From: Rhizobium sp. NFR03
Lineage (GTDB): Bacteria; Pseudomonadota; Alphaproteobacteria; Rhizobiales; Rhizobiaceae
Assembly (NCBI RefSeq): GCF_900111275.1
Contig: NZ_FOGR01000007.1
Location: 1 to 64,000, forward strand
Direction of reading: 5' to 3'
DNA length: 64,000 bases
The position numbers and the translations under genes were made by a program. The first letter of the stretch is position 1. Every line of letters begins with the position of its first letter. The notes beneath the pieces are model-generated. The model saw only the letters and a program-made list of their open reading frames with translations. It searched no databases and was not told where the DNA came from. Below are positions 1 to 8,350 of this stretch, piece after piece.

Positions 1-76
1 CATGCAGGATAAACCCTCCATGCCAATCGTCTTCGCTGCGCACCAAAATCCAGCTTCTCGTTGTTTGCCCTTAGCC

Positions 77-193
77 GACCTGGTGGTTCTGGCGGGGTGG
101 CCGCACCCGTTCCCATTCCGAACACGGCCGTGAAACGCCCCAGCGCCTATGGTACTTCGTCTTAAGACGCGGGAGAGTCGGTCGCTGCCAGGT
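77..193 (+). rRNA. rrf: 5S ribosomal RNA
   Basis: The sequence has the conserved 5S landmarks in order: a 5' arm with GACCTGGTGG pairing with the 3' arm CCAGGTCT, the central CCGAACACGG(C)CGTGAAACG loop region and the GGGAGAGT motif near the 3' end. Length is about 117 nt, as expected. It is followed 55 nt later by initiator tRNA, the arrangement seen at the end of rhizobial rrn operons, so bases 1-76 are the 23S-5S spacer. Exact ends are uncertain by a few bases. Confidence 0.95.
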
Positions 194-248
194 CTGCTAA
201 AGGCAAACATATACCATCTTCTCAAACAATCTCAGTCCCTTTCCCTTC

Positions 249-325
<77 letters not shown>

Positions 326-354
326 AATCAAATCCGTCATACTGCACATAAAAC

Positions 355-386
355 AAACCCCCGTAGGCGCCCGCCCCGGGGGTTTT
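355..386 (+). terminator. Rho-independent terminator of the rrn operon
   Basis: The arms AAACCCCCG and CGGGGGTTT flank a GC-rich loop and are followed by a short T run (TTTTGT). The hairpin lies 30 nt after the tRNA 3' end, the expected place for the end of the rrn transcript. Confidence 0.75.
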
Positions 387-559
387 GTCGTGCCGGCATG
401 ACGCCCAGGCGGAAACAGACCGGAAGAGTGACAGAACGGCGGGAAGAGACGCGCGGCGAAGGACCCGCAGTCCCGGTGGATATCTGAGGCCGAAATCACC
501 GAAAGGCTGCCGCGAGAGATTGACCGGTCTGATGTACAGTCCTCACTGTATACAAGACG

Positions 560-1234
560 ACGCCTCGCGGGCGGTCGAGGAGTGCCGTCGTCATCTTCGC
601 ATCGCCGAAGACCGAGGGCTACTCGCCAAATGCCAGGTTCGTGGTGACGATGATCGGGGTTCTCTCGTAGAGCCTGCTGATCAGGTGCGAGAGGAGTTGA
701 CCGCCGGCCTTTTCTAAGGGGAGATAGCCGAGTTCATCGAGGATAATGAAGTCGAGGCGTGTGCGGTAGTCTACCATCCAACCTTGTTTGCGGTGGCGCG
801 TTTCTGTTTCGAGCCGATTGACCACATCGACAACAGTTAAGAAGCGGCCGCGTGCTGTTGCCGATGAGCGTCCGGGCGATCGCGATTGCCAGATGGCTCT
901 TGCCAGTTCCCGTGCTGCCGGCGAGTGCAGCTTTGCGTTGAACGGCGACGAAAGTGTCGTTAGGCAGTTCCCACACCAGGGACTCATTGACGGGTGTGTT
1001 GGTGAAGTCGAAGTCGTCGATGTCCCTTGCCAACGGCAGCTTGGCGATGCTGAACTGGTGGCGAATGGACCTGGCCTGCTTTTCGGCGATCTCCGACTGC
1101 TGGAGGTCACCAACGATACGCGGCGGTTCGTGCTGCCGTTTGATGCCGTTTCCCATAACTTCGTCGCAGGCGCTGCACATTCCATAGAGCTTCAGCGTGC
1201 TCATCAGTTCGAGAACTTTTGTGCGTTCCATCAA
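560..1234 (-). pseudogene. istB: istB pseudogene (IS21 helper ATPase)
   Basis: IstB is the AAA+ ATPase that assists the IstA transposase. Translation from 1234 gives a typical N-terminus (MMERTKVLELMSTLKLYGM) and a Walker A segment GSTGTGKSH, then shifts frame near 860. The continuation in another frame carries the Walker B-like LDFIILDELGYLPL and TTNLAFGE. There the expected Trp codon is a TAG stop; the same frame then reads PSVFGDAKMTTALLDR, the usual IstB C-terminal part. So there is at least one frameshift and one nonsense mutation. It cannot make a full product. Confidence 0.88.
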
Positions 1235-1255
1235 CTTGCGTCACCTCAAGTTGTC

Positions 1256-2274
1256 CTAACGGGCGCAGTCGGCGACCGGCTCATGGGCAAGCCGAAGCGC
1301 ATCCGGGATTTGCAGTGTTCGTGTGGCAGCCGGATCGCGACTTCGCGCCAGAATGTTGATGATCAGAGAGTCCGTGCAGACGCCGTAATCGAGACCTCCC
1401 TCACAGGCAGACTCAACGGCCGCGAGACCATCAGCGGGCAGGCATCCGAATATGGTGACCATCTGCCGATCACCATATTCGACGTTCTTCAATCGCTTTC
1501 GGACCTTCTCCATCGCGGCTGGCAAAACCCATTCCCGGAAGGGAGCGCCTTACGAAGGGCTTCGGGTTTGCGAGCCAGAACAGGGACATAGTGCCAAGGA
1601 TCATAGACAGTATCGCCACGGCCGAAGCTGCGCCAATGGTCGGCGACCGTCATTCCATCCTGTTTGATGACGATCCGATCAGCATAGGCATGAACCTCGA
1701 CGGCGCGACCGGCGGCCGTCGATAGAACCAAGTATTTGTTGTTAGCGAAGCGGACTGTGCAGGTCTTGGACATCGAGGCTAGGAGGCTGTGGAAGGCATC
1801 GAATGTGCCGACGTAGCGCACGAGGCTACCACGCTGGGCCTCGAACATCTGCCAGATCGTCTGCGCTGTCTGTTCTGGGTGACGATGGGCCTGGGATAGG
1901 CGACGCATTTGCCGGGCAGTCAGGCATTCAGCTCATGCAGGCTTTTGACTCGTAGACGAAGTGTGAGGAACCGCCCACGCACGAGTCCGACCTGGTTCTC
2001 GACTTGCCCTTCCTCCCAACCGGATGCTGTCGTGCAGGCTACGGGATGCACGAGATAGTGGCTGCACATCTGTGAGGCAAATCGCGATTGTCGAGGCGTT
2101 CCTTACCGATGAGGACAGCCTCGACCGCCGTCTTCTCCCGGCGAATGCTCGCATTCGTCCGGTGTTGTCGTAGATTCCGCGTGTGCATGTGCCACGGAAG
2201 AAGTCAAAGGCCTTGTCATGCGCGTCGAAGACCATCTCTTGGCTCTCACGCCTATAGGCCCGTGCGAACATCAT
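1256..2274 (-). pseudogene. istA: istA pseudogene, C-terminal portion (IS21 transposase)
   Basis: Several minus-strand fragments line up as one decayed IstA. Bases 2274-2130 encode ...QEMVFDAHDKAFDFFRGTC. Bases 1908-1530 encode the SKTC.VRFANNKYLVLS and DPWHYVPVLARKPEALR region. Bases 1525-1256 encode MEKVRKRL...LQIPDALRLAHEPVADCAR, the usual C-terminus, ended by a TAG where most IstA proteins read on four more residues. At least two frameshifts separate the pieces, and the N-terminal half is missing. It sits directly upstream of istB, as in IS21 elements. Confidence 0.85.
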
Positions 2275-2350
2275 CCGACTGTGGCGGAGGCGGTCATGGA
2301 CGGTCGCCCACTCACAAGATCAGCGGCGTGCGCGAGGTCTTGGGAACGCT

Positions 2351-2546
2351 GGAGCGCGGCTCCTGTTCATCCCGCCATATTCGCCGGACTTCAACCCCAT
2401 CGCGATACCTCCCTTCAAGCTCAAGGCCCCGCTCAGGAAGGCGGGCGCCAGAACCGTCGAAGATCGCTGGTCCGCCGTCGCCGATTGCCTCTCCGGTTTA
2501 CCCCGGAGGAATGCCAACACTCCTTCGGGGCGCAGGGCTGTGACCC
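2351..2546 (+). pseudogene. IS630-family transposase C-terminal fragment
   Basis: From 2351 the plus strand reads GARLLFIPPYSPDFNPI, the C-terminal DDE-region signature of IS630/Tc1-type transposases (PPYSPxxNPIE, here with the catalytic Glu replaced by Ala). It continues FKLKAPLRKAGARTVE. A frameshift near 2495 moves the final TPEECQHSFGAQGCDPN into another frame. Only about 65 codons survive. The fragment abuts the 3' end of the chemoreceptor gene. Confidence 0.8.
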
Positions 2547-2565
2547 GAATTACGTTGACTTTGCC

Positions 2566-4845
2566 CTAGAACTCCTCCCAGTTGTCAGCGGAAGGTTGAA
2601 CTGCTGCAGCTGCCGTAGATCTGCCGGAGAAAGCGTTGCTGATCTTGCGGACCATTGCACGCGGTTGTGACGTCGAGGAAGACGAGGGCGCGGGCCTTGC
2701 AATGGTTGCCGGCTGCGTAGGCATGGCGATCTTGCTGCTTGAGGAAAACTGGAACCGTCCGACAAGCTCTTTGAGCCTTGCGGCTTCCATCGCCAGGGTC
2801 GCACCGGCAGCGTTGGCCTCCTCGACCATGGCTGCGTTCTGCTGCGTGACCTGATCCATCTGGTTGACGGCGGTGTTCACCTCTCCAAGACCGATGGATT
2901 GTTCGCGCGAAGAGGTCGCGATGGAATCCATGTGCTGGTTGATCGTAACGATATAGGCCTCGATCGTCCGCAGTGCTTCTCCGGTCTGCTGGACAAGGTG
3001 TACGCCGCTCTGGACTTCGCCGGACGAGTTGCGGATGAGGTCCTTGATCTCTTTTGCCGCCTTTGCGGAACGCTGCGCAAGCTCCCGCACCTCCTGCGCC
3101 ACGACTGCGAACCCGCGGCCCGCCTCACCGGCGCGAGCCGCTTCCACGCCCGCATTCAGGGCCAGAAGATTGGTCTGGAATGCGATTTCATCGATAACGC
3201 CGATGATGTTGGAAATCTGGCTGGAGGACTGCTCGATCTTGCTCATCGCATCGACAGCGTCGCCGACCACCGAACCGGAGCGCCGCGCGCTTTCATTGGC
3301 CTGGACGGCAACGGCGCGTGCTTCCTCGGCCCGCTTCGAGGAGTTCGAGACATTGGCGGTGATCTCATCCAATGCCGCGGCAGTTTCCTCCAGTGATGCT
3401 GCCTGTTGTTCGGTGCGCCGCGAGAGGTCGTCGGCGCTCTGGCTGATTTCGCGTGATCCGCTATCGATGGAAGCTGTCGCCTCCGCCACCGAGGAGAGCG
3501 TGGTACGGAGTTGCTCGACGGCCTGGTTGAAGTCGGTGCGCAGGCTTTCGAAGTCGTGGTGGAAGGTTTCCGAAATCTGATAGCTCAGGTCTCCTTCAGC
3601 CAGATGCTTGAGGCCGTTGGCAAGGCCGCTGGTGGCTTGGGCCATGGCATTTGCACGGGCATGTTCCGTCTCGGCGGAGCGGAGCCGGTCTTCCTCCGAC
3701 TGATTGCGCTGGCGCTCCGCCTGTTCTTCGAGATCCCGCGTCTTGATCGCGTTGTCCTTGAATACCTGCACGGCGCGCGCCATGGCGCCCACCTCGTCGG
3801 GCCGGTCCCCGCCTTCGATATCGGCCTGCAGATCGCCCTTGGCCAGACGCGTCATGGTCGTGGTAATCCCGCCGATGACGGATGCGAGCGAGCGGGCGAA
3901 TATCAGGAAGCCAAGAAGAGATAGAACCGAAACGACGACCGTGCCGATGATCGTTATCCACAAGGCTTTAGTGGCCTCATTGACCACTGTGGTGACGTCC
4001 GAAGCGATCTGGATGACACCGATCGTTGCGCCCGAAAAATTGGTCAGGGGCCGGGCCTCGACAAGGTAGTGCTTGTCGGCAAGCGAGATATTGGCCTGCT
4101 TTGTCTCTCCTGCCAGTACCGCCTTCAAGCTCTCCTCCGGCAACATGTCGCCTTCGATGGTAGACGCCTGCTTGACCAGCTTGCCATCGGCTTCGACGTA
4201 GATCGCGATCTCTCCGCCGATACGGTCTGCGACGGACTTGAAATAGTCGTTCGTCAGGCTGGTACCTGCGTCGACGACGCCCACGACGACACCGTCCTTC
4301 TTGATGGGCGCCGATGCGAACATGCTGACGGCCGTCCGCCCGGGTTCGATACCCGCAACAAGATTGCCGGACTGGAGCGCCTGCACGATGGTCTTGCGGC
4401 GTCCCTTCATGTCGTCGCCGAACTTGTCCGGCGTGTGAATTCGAGCAACGGCTTCGCCGTTTGCATTGGTGACGGTGAGGAACGTTATGCCGCTGTCCTT
4501 GACGATGCCCGGCATCGCGCCGGCATAGCGCGAGATGATCGCGTCACGCGCATTGGACGCGATCAGCGCCGGTATTTCAGGCTCGCCGGCGATGGCAAGA
4601 GCGATTGCCGATGCCGTTTTCCGCTGGGCCGCCATGTCCGTCTCAACGAGTGCAAGGTCAGCGCTTGCCTCGCGCGCCAGCGTATCCGCAGTTGAGGCCG
4701 ATTGCCGATACGATGCGCTACCGCCAATCGCAACAGCGGAAAAGAGTACGGCCGCAAAACCGTAAGCGGTGATTTTAATCCAGAGCGGACGTTGAGCGAC
4801 AGAGTGGGCCACGAGATCCTCGGCGATTTGAACTATGTAATCCAA
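2566..4845 (-). CDS. mcp: methyl-accepting chemotaxis protein with Cache-type sensor and C-terminal pentapeptide
   Basis: This is a 759-aa transmembrane chemoreceptor that passes ligand signals to CheW/CheA. TM1 is at about residues 24-43. A periplasmic sensor of about 245 residues with Cache-like sequence follows (ITFLTVTNANGEAVARIH, VVGVVDAGTSLT). TM2 is at about 294-317, one HAMP at 318-370 and a second HAMP-like unit at 405-455. The kinase-control hairpin tip ([32 protein letters not shown]) spans 552-582. A flexible Ser/Pro-rich linker of about 55 residues ends in NWEEF, very close to the NWETF tether that binds CheR and CheB in enteric Tar/Tsr. This implies adaptation by methylation. 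The ligand is unknown. The gene is monocistronic and its 3' end touches insertion-sequence debris. Confidence 0.95.
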   Translation of the reverse strand: MDYIVQIAEDLVAHSVAQRPLWIKITAYGFAAVLFSAVAIGGSASYRQSASTADTLAREASADLALVETDMAAQRKTASAIALAIAGEPEIPALIASNARDAIISRYAGAMPGIVKDSGITFLTVTNANGEAVARIHTPDKFGDDMKGRRKTIVQALQSGNLVAGIEPGRTAVSMFASAPIKKDGVVVGVVDAGTSLTNDYFKSVADRIGGEIAIYVEADGKLVKQASTIEGDMLPEESLKAVLAGETKQANISLADKHYLVEARPLTNFSGATIGVIQIASDVTTVVNEATKALWITIIGTVVVSVLSLLGFLIFARSLASVIGGITTTMTRLAKGDLQADIEGGDRPDEVGAMARAVQVFKDNAIKTRDLEEQAERQRNQSEEDRLRSAETEHARANAMAQATSGLANGLKHLAEGDLSYQISETFHHDFESLRTDFNQAVEQLRTTLSSVAEATASIDSGSREISQSADDLSRRTEQQAASLEETAAALDEITANVSNSSKRAEEARAVAVQANESARRSGSVVGDAVDAMSKIEQSSSQISNIIGVIDEIAFQTNLLALNAGVEAARAGEAGRGFAVVAQEVRELAQRSAKAAKEIKDLIRNSSGEVQSGVHLVQQTGEALRTIEAYIVTINQHMDSIATSSREQSIGLGEVNTAVNQMDQVTQQNAAMVEEANAAGATLAMEAARLKELVGRFQFSSSSKIAMPTQPATIARPAPSSSSTSQPRAMVRKISNAFSGRSTAAAAVQPSADNWEEF

Positions 4846-5133
4846 GGTGAACGAAAATATTAAAAGTTGAGTAAATCTTCAGCTCATACAAATAAAAGAT
4901 CCGTTTTCTTCGTTTATAAGAGATATAAGCTTTCTCCGAAGCACACATGGTGCGGCTGAGACGCGATGTGCCGAGTTCGGAAGCTCAGATATCGATCGCA
5001 GCAAGACCGGGCTTGTTTCTTTTCGCGTTGCATTGATCAATGTCGCTCAACGTGTGGTAAACTTCAGTCGCCGGAGATCGTCGATGATCAAGTGGGGCCG
5101 GAGCTGATACTGCCGTCTCTTGCTTGCCGATCG
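4846..5133. other. intergenic region, mcp promoter side
   Basis: This is 288 bases with no credible gene. The part next to the chemoreceptor start (4850-4935) is AT-rich and is probably its promoter. The part nearer 5133 is the 3' flank of the EAL gene. I saw no strong hairpin or repeat. Confidence 0.5.
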
Positions 5134-6924
5134 TCAAGCCGCTGCTTTGTCTCGCCATTGACCTGCTTTCATCCAGGTCTCCAGCTCCAGAGCCGGCAGG
5201 GGCTTTGCAAAAAGGTAACCTTGGGCCTCGTCACACGACATCTGCGTCAGGATCTCGCGCACCGGGTTCGTTTCGACACCCTCGGCCACCACGCGGTACC
5301 CGAGGTCATGCGAGAGCGTAATCATCGACTGGACCAGGCTCTGTCCGCGCTCGTCACCGTCCAGATTGCGAATGAAGGATTGGTCGATCTTGACGACCTC
5401 CGTCGGGAGCTTCTGCAGGTAGGATAGGCTGCTGTATCCGGTCCCGAAATCATCGATAGACAGTTTGATGCCGATATCGCGCAGGGCTTCGAGCGTTCGA
5501 AGCGCTGCTTTTGCATCCTTCATGATCGCGCTCTCGGTGACTTCGAGTTCGAGATGTAGGGGCGGAATGCCGTGCCGCATCAGTGCGGCCATCACATGCT
5601 CCACGAAGACGTGATCCTCGAGATTTGCCGCAGAGACATTCACCGACACCGGCATGGTAAAGCCGGCGTCGATCCATGAGCGCGACTGACCGAGCGCGGC
5701 GTTGAGAACCCAAAGGGTCAAGTCTCGAACATGTGCGGAGCGCTCGATGATCGGGATAAATTCGCTTGGCGAAACGTTCCCGAGTTCCGGATGCTGCCAT
5801 CGCAGAAGCACCTCTACGGCAACGCATTTCCTGCTTTGAAGATCTATGCGCGGCTGGAAAACGAGCGCGAGCTGATTGTCGGACCGAAGAGCCTCCGAAA
5901 CGTCCTGAAGAATCTTGAAATGCCGTCGATGTTTTTCATCGCGCTCCAGCGAGAACAGGCTGGCCTGATTGTTGCTGTGACGGGCATCCTGAGCGGCGCT
6001 GTTTAAAGCCTGCAGGAGCTCCGCGGGCTCGATGCCTGTGGGAGTGAATGGAACAATGCCGGCGACCGGCGTGAGCAGAAAGCGCAGATCTGTCGCGGCC
6101 TGCAAATGCGACAGAAGATCGCCAAGTTCCACAAGTGCGTCTGCTTCTTGCGAACCTTTTGCCGCAAGGAAGGCGAATTGTGTACTGGAAACGTTGTAGA
6201 TCGTCCTCTGCTGCCCAAGCTCCAATCGCAACAGACGGGCCGCAGCCTTTACGCAGGCGTCAAGATGGCCCGGTCCCATCACCCGCGTAAGGTTGTCGAT
6301 TTGTGCCGTCTCGGCAAGGTCGATCAAGACCGCAAGGCGGAGATTGGCATCCTGTTCATCCCGGGCGAGATCCGTCATGTCGTCGTAGAACTGGATCCGG
6401 TTCGGGAGGCCACTGACGGGCTCGATCCGTCCATAGGCATGCTGAAGCTCGATCTGCGCCATGACCATCTCGGCGAGATCGGTCAACGCACGGATCTCGC
6501 GTTCTGTGACGTGTCGCGGCTCGGTGCCAAGAACACAAAGAGCGCCGAGTCCGAACCCTTCCTTTGTTACCAAGGGCGCGCCAGCGTAAAATCGAACGCC
6601 ACTTCGCCCGAGATGACTGTCGCGGTAACAAGCATCTTCTGCCATATCCTCGACAACAAGGACTTCAGTCCGCTCGGCAACCTGAGCGCAAGGCGCGCGA
6701 TCTCTCGGGATCGACTGGTGCTGAACACCGACACGCGACTTGAACCATTGACGATCAACGTCCGTCAGCGACACGGCCGCGATTGGCAGATCAAAGATCT
6801 GGCTCGCCATTCTTGTGATCCGGTCGAAGCTTTCACTGGGGGGTGTGTCGAGAAGGTTCAGTTCCTGCAACGCGCCTAAACGCCGGCATTCGTAATCTAA
6901 CATATGCTTGTGGCCTACACTCAA
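5134..6924 (-). CDS. GAF - degenerate GGDEF - EAL protein (probable c-di-GMP phosphodiesterase)
   Basis: This 596-aa protein has no membrane segments. Residues about 20-160 form a GAF sensor (LNLLDTPPSESFDRITRMA..., FYAGAPLV, LGALCVLG). Residues about 170-320 have the GGDEF fold length, but the active-site motif is replaced by SSTQF, so diguanylate cyclase activity is not expected. Residues about 335-585 are an EAL domain. The name motif is EVLLRW instead of EALLRW, but the metal and catalytic residues are present: NVSAANLED, ELEVTES, the DDFGTGYSSL loop, VVKIDQSFI and VAEGVET. It probably hydrolyses cyclic di-GMP under control of the GAF and pseudo-GGDEF domains. No partner gene is adjacent. 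Confidence 0.92.
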   Translation of the reverse strand: MSVGHKHMLDYECRRLGALQELNLLDTPPSESFDRITRMASQIFDLPIAAVSLTDVDRQWFKSRVGVQHQSIPRDRAPCAQVAERTEVLVVEDMAEDACYRDSHLGRSGVRFYAGAPLVTKEGFGLGALCVLGTEPRHVTEREIRALTDLAEMVMAQIELQHAYGRIEPVSGLPNRIQFYDDMTDLARDEQDANLRLAVLIDLAETAQIDNLTRVMGPGHLDACVKAAARLLRLELGQQRTIYNVSSTQFAFLAAKGSQEADALVELGDLLSHLQAATDLRFLLTPVAGIVPFTPTGIEPAELLQALNSAAQDARHSNNQASLFSLERDEKHRRHFKILQDVSEALRSDNQLALVFQPRIDLQSRKCVAVEVLLRWQHPELGNVSPSEFIPIIERSAHVRDLTLWVLNAALGQSRSWIDAGFTMPVSVNVSAANLEDHVFVEHVMAALMRHGIPPLHLELEVTESAIMKDAKAALRTLEALRDIGIKLSIDDFGTGYSSLSYLQKLPTEVVKIDQSFIRNLDGDERGQSLVQSMITLSHDLGYRVVAEGVETNPVREILTQMSCDEAQGYLFAKPLPALELETWMKAGQWRDKAAA

Positions 6925-7383
6925 TCTTTTGACCAGATTATGCCCTGAACCTTAATTTTCCGAGATATCGGCGGAAATATACATGTTCGATACCGTACGA
7001 ATCCAGCAAGATTGGCGTATCCTACAAATCGGTAGTGTAACGATGGATTCATCACGACAGATCATCTCGGTGTGATCTCACGACGTATCATCAGAATCGT
7101 CATCACGCGGAATTTGTGCTGAAGGCGGATAGGCTGTGAAAGCATGCATGTCCATCTTGCCGTCAGCCATCGGCTGGTCCGTAAGCCTCTAGCGTCTCGG
7201 CACTGGAGCGGTCGTATCTGGTGAAATGCGATGCATCGGCAAAGCCATTCAGGCCTCTATCAACCGGATATCTATTTGAAGATGTTGCTCCAGGATCGAG
7301 ACATCGAGGTCGGTAAATCCCGGCGCTTCGATCCATGAGATAGGGTACGGAGTGCCCGCGTCAGGTGAGGTCAAAACTAAAGG
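6925..7383. other. long intergenic region upstream of cspA
   Basis: About 460 bases without a convincing gene. Short open stretches exist on both strands, but none has a ribosome binding site or a recognisable product. The part next to 6924 is AT-rich and should hold the promoter of the EAL gene. Confidence 0.5.
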
Positions 7384-7412
7384 TTGACATCCCGGTCGCG
7401 CTCTTCTATTTT
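7384..7412 (+). promoter_or_regulatory. sigma-70-type promoter and long leader of cspA
   Basis: A perfect TTGACA (7384-7389) is separated by 17 bases from TATTTT (7407-7412). Transcription would start near 7419, leaving an untranslated leader of about 140 nt before the cspA start codon. Long leaders that fold differently at low temperature are characteristic of cspA-type cold-shock genes. An AAAAGGG ribosome site precedes the ATG. Confidence 0.7.
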
Positions 7413-7561
7413 TGGTATATCGATATTTTGCTTGCTGAGCTTTGGTTACTGCGCGACTGGCACCGCGCTCCGAACGAACCTTCCTTTCAAAAACATCGTT
7501 TTCACTATCCGCGTCACTTTGGTGGCGTGGTCGATCTACATTGCTTTGAAAAGGGTTCATC

Positions 7562-7771
7562 ATGACCACAGGCACCGTTAAATGGTTTAATTCCACAAAG
7601 GGCTTCGGCTTCATCCAGCCTGACGATGGCGGCGAAGACGCTTTCGTCCATATCTCGGCGGTCGAACGCGCAGGCATGCGCGAAATCGTCGAAGGCCAGA
7701 AGCTTGGCTACGAACTCGAGCGCGACAAAAAGTCGGGCAAGATGTCGGCCTGCAATCTTCAGGCTGCTTGA
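7562..7771 (+). CDS. cspA: CspA-family cold-shock protein
   Basis: This 69-aa single cold-shock domain binds single-stranded RNA and DNA and acts as an RNA chaperone. Both nucleic-acid-binding motifs are present: RNP1 as KGFGFI (residues 13-18) and RNP2 as DAFVHI. The start VKWFNSTKGFGFIQPDDGGEDAFVHI is diagnostic. Length is normal for the family. It is transcribed alone from a strong promoter with a long leader and ends at a clear terminator (7834-7859), so the small gene downstream is largely separate. Which cold-shock paralogue this is cannot be told from one sequence. Confidence 0.97.
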   Translation: MTTGTVKWFNSTKGFGFIQPDDGGEDAFVHISAVERAGMREIVEGQKLGYELERDKKSGKMSACNLQAA

Positions 7772-7833
7772 TCTAAAACGGTCGCGTCTATGACCACGGA
7801 TGTACTGGCATTGACGAGACCGATGAAATTCAG

Positions 7834-7859
7834 GGCCAGGCGAACAGCCTGGCCTTTTT
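7834..7859 (+). terminator. Rho-independent terminator of cspA
   Basis: A perfect 8-bp stem, GGCCAGGC / GCCTGGCC, has a 5-nt loop (GAACA) and is followed at once by TTTTT. It lies 63 nt after the cspA stop. Confidence 0.92.
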
Positions 7860-7897
7860 CATTTGTCCAAGTAAGGACGCAACAGACAGGACGCTTC

Positions 7898-8122
7898 ATG
7901 ACAGAGACACATTCGAAATCGCGGAAAGATGCCGAGATTGCCTTTGGCCAGACACAAACACAGTTTTTTGCACGCGGTCACGCCGTAGAGGAGCTCGACT
8001 CGATCCTTCAGGCAAGAGAAGCGAAAACCTTGCGACTGCGCGAAGCGCGTCTTGCCAAGGAAGCACAGGATATGGCCGCCGCTGCGGCTAGCATGGAAGC
8101 GAAGCGCTCACGCAAACCCTGA
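7898..8122 (+). CDS. small conserved-looking protein downstream of cspA, unknown function
   Basis: The 74-aa product begins MTETHSKSRKDAEIAFGQTQ. It is highly charged, rich in Ala, Arg and Glu, and predicted helical (EELDSILQAREAKTLRLREARLAKEAQDMAAAAASM); it has no signal peptide, membrane segment or known motif. The start at 7898 is preferred because the frame opens upstream inside the cspA terminator and because ACAGGACG before it is a usable ribosome site. Small basic proteins next to cold-shock genes occur in rhizobia, but I cannot assign a function. Some transcription could come from cspA read-through. Confidence 0.65.
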   Translation: MTETHSKSRKDAEIAFGQTQTQFFARGHAVEELDSILQAREAKTLRLREARLAKEAQDMAAAAASMEAKRSRKP

Positions 8123-8220
8123 ATGCGTTTCAGCGTCATAAGCCGATCGTGAGATGCATCATCGCCCTTGACGTGGCTGCGCTGGTTCGCATGCGTTGAA
8201 GACGTGACGTGACGACGAAG

Positions 8221-8240
8221 GCCTCAAGTCCCCTTGAGGC
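8221..8240. other. perfect 8-bp hairpin between convergent genes
   Basis: GCCTCAAG and CTTGAGGC flank a TCCC loop. It sits in the 228-base gap between the small gene ending at 8122 and the gene ending at 8351 on the other strand. No T run follows on either strand. It may act as a weak bidirectional terminator; nothing else is visible in this gap. Confidence 0.4.
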
Positions 8241-8350
8241 GATCAGATGACCATGTCTCGCACGCTGCTCCGCGGGAAGAGTCGATAATGTCGACTGAGC
8301 GAGGAAAGGCCGGATCAGGACCGCCAGATCGACGGGTGATTGATCACGCC

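Larger units (their letters stand above)
540..2290 (-). mobile_element. degenerate IS21-family element (istA + istB remnants)
   Basis: The two adjacent minus-strand reading frames match the IS21 transposase pair. An IstA-like part comes first (1256-2274), followed by an IstB-like helper ATPase (about 560-1234). Both are broken by frameshifts and stops, and no clear terminal inverted repeats were found. The element is dead and 5'-truncated: the N-terminal two thirds of IstA, including its integrase catalytic region, is not seen. Boundaries are approximate. Confidence 0.8.

Noticed and set aside
7249-7677. Minus-strand frame upstream of and through cspA
   Set aside because: It overlaps the cspA coding region and promoter and has no recognisable product.
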